A stretch of 8,324 bases of DNA from Actinomycetota bacterium. Lineage in GTDB: Bacteria > Actinomycetota > Thermoleophilia > Miltoncostaeales > Miltoncostaeaceae. The position numbers and the translations under genes are program-made. Numbering within the stretch: position 1 is the first letter of the stretch; the number at the start of each line of letters is the position of its first letter. The notes under the pieces were generated by a model. It worked only from the letters and a program-made list of their open reading frames with translations, did not search any database and had not been told where the DNA came from. The stretch covers positions 1 through 8,324 of the forward strand of contig SYFI01000098.1 of NCBI GenBank assembly GCA_005800465.1, given 5' to 3'. Positions 5,720 to 8,324 of this stretch are shown piece after piece.

Positions 5720-6547
5720 TCAGTTGGAACCGGGGCGGGTGCCCTGGCGCAAGTAGGGGAGGGCGGCCCACTCGGCGGTGGCCACGATGAGAAACATTGC
5801 GATACCGATGAGGGCCAGGATGACTACGGCTGCGAATGTGACCGGGGTCTCAAACTGACCGGCCGAGAGCCGGGTGAGAGCGCCAAGGCCGCGGTCGGAT
5901 GCCACCAGTTCGCCTACCACCGCACCGGTGACGGCAAACACGGCGGCCATTTTGAGGCCCGTGAACAGGCGCGGCAGCGCAGCGGGCACGCGCACGTGCC
6001 ACCAAGTCCATCCCGGCGATGCACCGAGCGTGCGAACGGCGCGGATGAGCTCGTGATCTGTTGAGCGCAGTCCATCGACCCCCGCGACAATGACCGGGAA
6101 GATGCTGATGAGTGCGGCCAGGGTGACCATGGCGCCGAAGTCGGGCATCCACAGCACGAGAAGGGGTGCCAGCGCTACCAGCGGGATCGTCTGCGACACG
6201 ATGATCCACGGGTAGAGCATGAGCCCAGCGATTCGGCTGCGCGCAATCAACGCCGCCAGCAGGCAGCCCACCACCGTTGCGAGCACGAAGCCCACGACGG
6301 TGATGAGGATGGTCCACTGCGCGTGGTGCCACAGGCGCTCGCGCACGTCCCAACCGGTGCTGGCGATTGTGGCCGGCGAGGGCAGTATCCATTCCCGTGG
6401 CTGCATGATCCATGCGCTGGCCTGCCACAGGAGCATCAGCAACAGTGGCAGGGCGACCGCGGCGGCTACCTCGCCCCATCGGACGCGACGACGACGTGGT
6501 GCGGGAGGCACCGGTACGACCGGCTCGACCTGTGCGGCGGTGATCAT
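5720..6547 (-). CDS. thiX: ABC transporter permease, ThiX-like
   Basis: This is a 275-residue inner-membrane permease of the SsuC/TauC/ThiX type. A cytoplasmic Pro/Arg-rich N-tail (1-26) precedes the first membrane segment (about 27-47). Further hydrophobic segments lie near 79-101, 110-134, 139-157 and 195-215, and the last near 235-258. The family stretch SQTIPLVALAPLLVLW is at 118-133. The ATPase-coupling EAA loop is at about 166-192 (ELIRAVRTLGASPGW...VRVPAALP). The ATG overlaps the TGA of the ATPase gene (ATGA), implying coupled translation. It probably forms a homodimer serving the THI5-type binding protein downstream; the thiamine assignment comes from that protein and the riboswitch. 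Confidence 0.9.
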   Translation of the reverse strand: MITAAQVEPVVPVPPAPRRRRVRWGEVAAAVALPLLLMLLWQASAWIMQPREWILPSPATIASTGWDVRERLWHHAQWTILITVVGFVLATVVGCLLAALIARSRIAGLMLYPWIIVSQTIPLVALAPLLVLWMPDFGAMVTLAALISIFPVIVAGVDGLRSTDHELIRAVRTLGASPGWTWWHVRVPAALPRLFTGLKMAAVFAVTGAVVGELVASDRGLGALTRLSAGQFETPVTFAAVVILALIGIAMFLIVATAEWAALPYLRQGTRPGSN

Positions 6548-7275
6548 GCGGCAACCCCGGCCGCCCGGAGCGACGTGAGGATCTCGTGCGCCGCATCCGG
6601 CCCGGCATCGGCCACGCGCACCCGGCTGACGATTCGCATGGGCGCGGGTGATGCCACCAGCACGCTGTCGGCAATTGCCACGGCCTCGGCAATGTCGTGC
6701 GTCACCAGAACGATGGTGGGGGCCACCTGCTCACGTACGGCCATCAGCACGCGGTGCATTTCGCTGCGGGTCAGCGCGTCCAGCGCGCCGAAGGGCTCAT
6801 CCAGCAGCCATATGTCGCTCTCGGCGAGCAGCGTCCGGGCCAGTGCGCCGCGTTGGCGCATTCCTCCGGAGAGGGCGTGGGGGTAATGATCGCCGAACCC
6901 TGCGAGGCCAACGCGTGCCACCTCGTGGTCGGCACGCGCCCGCGCATCGCGGCGAAGTACGCCGTGTAGTTCTGCTGCAGCAGCAACGTTGTCGCGCAGC
7001 GTGCGCCAGGGCATGAGCGCATCGCGCTGGGGCATGAGTACCGGTCGTCCACTCGATGTGGTCACCACCGACCCTGAATCGGGGGTGACCAACCCTGCGA
7101 TCACATCCAGCAGCGTGCTCTTTCCGCATCCCGATGGGCCGATGATGGCCGTGACCTCCCCTGCCGGGGCCACGAGGTCAACACCTGCCAGCACGGCCAG
7201 CGTTGGATCGTCGCCCAGGGCCAGGTACACGTCATCAACGCGAATGGCGATCTCGTTGTCGTACCCGTGGGGCAC
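6544..7275 (-). CDS. thiZ: ABC transporter ATP-binding protein, ThiZ-like
   Basis: This is a 243-residue nucleotide-binding subunit that powers the importer. Motifs in order are Walker A GPSGCGKST (46-54), Q-loop Q83 in LMPQRDALMPW, signature LSGGMRQR (135-142), Walker B IWLLDEPF (155-162, catalytic E160), D-loop GALD (163-166), and switch H193 in LVTHD. All key residues are intact. It resembles the nitrate/sulfonate/taurine class, the usual partner class of THI5-type binding proteins. The start is GTG 7275, preceded by AGGGAG with a 6-nt spacer. That SD lies inside the 3' strand of the TPP aptamer, so this gene is the direct target of riboswitch control. It overlaps the permease by 4 nt. Confidence 0.92.
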   Translation of the reverse strand: MPHGYDNEIAIRVDDVYLALGDDPTLAVLAGVDLVAPAGEVTAIIGPSGCGKSTLLDVIAGLVTPDSGSVVTTSSGRPVLMPQRDALMPWRTLRDNVAAAAELHGVLRRDARARADHEVARVGLAGFGDHYPHALSGGMRQRGALARTLLAESDIWLLDEPFGALDALTRSEMHRVLMAVREQVAPTIVLVTHDIAEAVAIADSVLVASPAPMRIVSRVRVADAGPDAAHEILTSLRAAGVAA

Positions 7276-7277
7276 GC

Positions 7278-7368
7278 CGCACTCCCTTCGCTGGAATTAC
7301 CCAGGCAGGTTCAGAGGGTCGAGGCCGTATGCCTCCTCTCAGCCGTGGTAGCGGCTCCCCTGTATGCG
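7278..7368 (-). promoter_or_regulatory. TPP riboswitch (THI element)
   Basis: Read on the minus strand, the conserved THI-box pieces appear in order: GGGGAGCC, GGCTGAGAGGAGGC, GACCCTCTGAACCTG, and GGGTAATTCCAGCGAAGGGA. Stem P1 closes with CGCA (7365-7368) and TGCG (7278-7281). Thiamine pyrophosphate binding stabilises P1 and the adjoining three-way junction. Here the 3' end of the aptamer carries AGGGAG (7282-7287), the SD of the thiZ-like gene whose GTG begins at 7275. Ligand binding would therefore hide the ribosome site directly (translational OFF switch). There is no room for a separate expression platform or terminator hairpin between aptamer and start codon. Confidence 0.96.
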
Positions 7369-7378
7369 CATCAGCCTA

Positions 7379-7762
7379 TCAGCGCATCTCCACCAACTCT
7401 ATGCGGTACCCGTCGGGGTCGGTGATGAAGCAGATGACCGATCCCCCCGGGCGCGACGCATACGGCGGCCGCTCAGGCGAAATGCCCTTGGCGGCGAGCT
7501 GCGCCAGTTCGGCGTCAATATCGTCAACCGAGAGGGCGATGTGGCCGTACGCCTCACCCAGCTCATATGGCTCGGTACGCCCGTCGTTCAGCGTGAGCTC
7601 AAGCCGGTCCCCATCGCCGGGCAGGGCCATGAAGATGATGGTGGCGGTATCGCCCCCCACACGCGAACGGCCTGTCTCCGAAAACCCGAGGGCTTCGTAG
7701 AAGGCGAGCGACCGCTGCTCGTCAAGGACTCGCAGCATGGTGTGAATAAGGGCGCGTGGCAT
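7379..7762 (-). CDS. gloA: Lactoylglutathione lyase (glyoxalase I, VOC superfamily)
   Basis: This 127-residue enzyme is a single-domain glyoxalase I that isomerises the hemithioacetal of methylglyoxal and a thiol to an S-lactoyl thioester. Family landmarks are LIHTMLRVLDEQRSLAFYE, RLELTLN, AYGHIALSVDDI, and DPDGYRIELVE. The four metal ligands of E. coli GloA all have equivalents: H7, E55, H74 and E122. The frame is open 43 codons further upstream, but ATG 7762 is preferred: it starts at the conserved fold and has GGGAAG just upstream (4-nt spacer). The upstream extension reads through a GC hairpin field and is not protein-like. Its stop is 10 bp before the TPP aptamer on the same strand, so read-through into the thiamine operon is possible. 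The thiol cofactor is unknown. Confidence 0.9.
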   Translation of the reverse strand: MPRALIHTMLRVLDEQRSLAFYEALGFSETGRSRVGGDTATIIFMALPGDGDRLELTLNDGRTEPYELGEAYGHIALSVDDIDAELAQLAAKGISPERPPYASRPGGSVICFITDPDGYRIELVEMR

Positions 7763-7791
7763 CGGGCTTCCCGGGTTGTGGTGCGTCGCGT

Positions 7792-7975
7792 CGAGGGTAC
7801 TCGGGGATGGAGCGGCCGGGCGGCGCATGCGCAACCGCCCGGCCGAGGCCCCGCGTCCCGGCCGCGGGGCCATGCCACCGTGCATCCCCATGGCACGGGG
7901 TCCATCGCCGCGGCCCTGCCCTCACGCGGCGATGGATGGAACCTATGGGATGGGCCGAGTTGATCCATCGGCCCA
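7792..7975. other. Cluster of consecutive perfect inverted repeats between gloA and uvrB (candidate structured RNA or leader)
   Basis: Five adjacent stems fill 7813-7975. (1) CGGCCGGGCGG 7813-7823 with 7835-7845, 11 bp, loop 11. (2) GGCCCCGCG 7847-7855 with 7863-7871, 9 bp, loop 7. (3) CCGTGC 7878-7883 with 7893-7898, 6 bp, loop 9. (4) TCCATCGCCGC 7901-7911 with 7926-7936, 11 bp, loop 14. (5) TGGGCCGA 7951-7958 with 7968-7975, 8 bp, loop 9. A small one, CGAG/CTCG, is at 7792-7803. GATGGAT (7931-7937) could instead pair with ATCCATC (7963-7969), allowing a switch between stems 4 and 5. The strand is not determined. On the minus strand this would be the gloA 5' leader, ending about 30 nt from the start codon. 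I do not recognise a known RNA family. No protein is supported. Confidence 0.45.
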
Positions 7976-8028
7976 GTCACCAATATGCGCGACGCCCCTT
8001 TCGCCATCGGTACAGGCGGGCACCGGGT

Positions 8029-8034
8029 TACCAT
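8029..8034 (+). promoter_or_regulatory. Possible -10 hexamer for a leaderless uvrB transcript
   Basis: TACCAT fits TANNNT and is followed by 6 nt (CGTTGC) and then the uvrB GTG. There is no SD in front of that GTG. The arrangement matches leaderless mRNAs common in actinobacteria. No obvious -35 is seen. Confidence 0.4.
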
Positions 8035-8040
8035 CGTTGC

Positions 8041-8324
8041 GTGGCCAACACCTCGTACACCATCTCCGATGCCCATCTGCCCGCCGGGGACCAGCCTCAC
8101 GCAATTGCGGCGATCGAGAAGGGGCTCGCGGCCGGTGAGCGGTATCAGTCGCTGCTCGGGGTTACCGGATCCGGCAAGACGTTCACGATGGCCAGCCTCA
8201 TCGCCAACTCCGGTCGCCCCGCCTTGGTGATCGCGCACAACAAGACCCTGGCAGCGCAGTTGTGCAACGAGTTCCGCGAGTACCTGCCGGGGGCTGCGGT
8301 GGAGTACTTCGTCTCGTACTACGA
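8041..8324 (+). CDS. uvrB: Excinuclease ABC subunit UvrB, N-terminal part, cut by window end
   Basis: The first 94 codons of UvrB, the helicase-like damage-verifying subunit of nucleotide excision repair, are seen here. It is handed DNA by UvrA and recruits UvrC for incision. The reading starts VANTSYTISDAHLPAGDQPH and continues to the Walker A motif GVTGSGKTFTMA (G40-T47), AHNKTLAAQL, and VEYFVSYYD, where the beta-hairpin region begins. The remaining helicase domains and the UvrC-binding tail lie outside the window. The GTG at 8041 is taken as start: it sits at the usual distance from the GDQP motif, no ATG lies nearby upstream in frame, and a TACCAT hexamer 6 nt before it suggests a leaderless message. 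It is divergent from gloA across about 280 bp. Confidence 0.95.
   Translation, partial: MANTSYTISDAHLPAGDQPHAIAAIEKGLAAGERYQSLLGVTGSGKTFTMASLIANSGRPALVIAHNKTLAAQLCNEFREYLPGAAVEYFVSYY

Noticed and set aside
5700..5771. Longer binding protein starting at 5771
   Set aside because: The added 24 residues would bury the lipoprotein signal peptide; GTG 5699 has AAGGA at 6 nt and begins the signal sequence.
7763..7891. Longer gloA protein starting at 7891
   Set aside because: The extra 43 residues are low-complexity Pro/Arg/Gly translated from the hairpin region, while ATG 7762 fits the family start and has an SD.

Overview
The window is GC-rich bacterial DNA with GTG starts, tightly overlapping genes, and several genes that lack a Shine-Dalgarno (SD) sequence but have a TANNNT-like hexamer 6-7 nt before the start. 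This style fits an actinobacterium-like genome, perhaps a deep-branching lineage. That placement is inference; no taxonomic marker in the window settles it.

Layout. Bases 1-853 (+) hold the 3' part of a P1 (DmpA-type) aminopeptidase. Bases 854-1194 hold no convincing complete gene. Bases 1195-2841 (+) encode an unusual fusion: the C-terminal, cofactor-bearing half of a LodA/GoxA-like CTQ quinoprotein oxidase joined to an NHL/YncE-like beta-propeller, with the oxidase N-terminal half missing. A glutaredoxin gene (2857-3111, -) converges on it. It is divergent from recO (3156-3896, +), with 44 bp between the two starts. The 430-bp convergent gap 3897-4326 is filled with four degenerate REP-like palindromic repeats (GTAG plus hairpin) and a short 15-bp tandem repeat.

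Bases 7368 down to 4327 (-) form one thiamine-precursor uptake operon. It comprises a TPP riboswitch (7278-7368), ABC ATPase (thiZ-like), permease (thiX-like), THI5/NMT1 substrate-binding lipoprotein (thiY-like), and a 119-residue Lin0512-family protein of unknown function. The genes are joined by ATGA or GTGA stop-start overlaps or a 20-bp gap with a good SD. The aptamer's 3' strand contains the SD of the first gene, so TPP probably shuts off translation directly. No TenA, YlmB or ThiD gene is present; the Lin0512 gene sits where a pyrimidine-processing enzyme might be expected. This is the most interesting lead in the window.

Upstream on the same strand lies gloA (7379-7762, glyoxalase I), whose stop is only 10 bp before the aptamer. 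Between gloA and the divergent uvrB (from 8041, +, cut by the window end) lies a run of five back-to-back perfect inverted repeats (7813-7975), plus a smaller one at 7792-7803. These could be a structured RNA or a long structured gloA leader.
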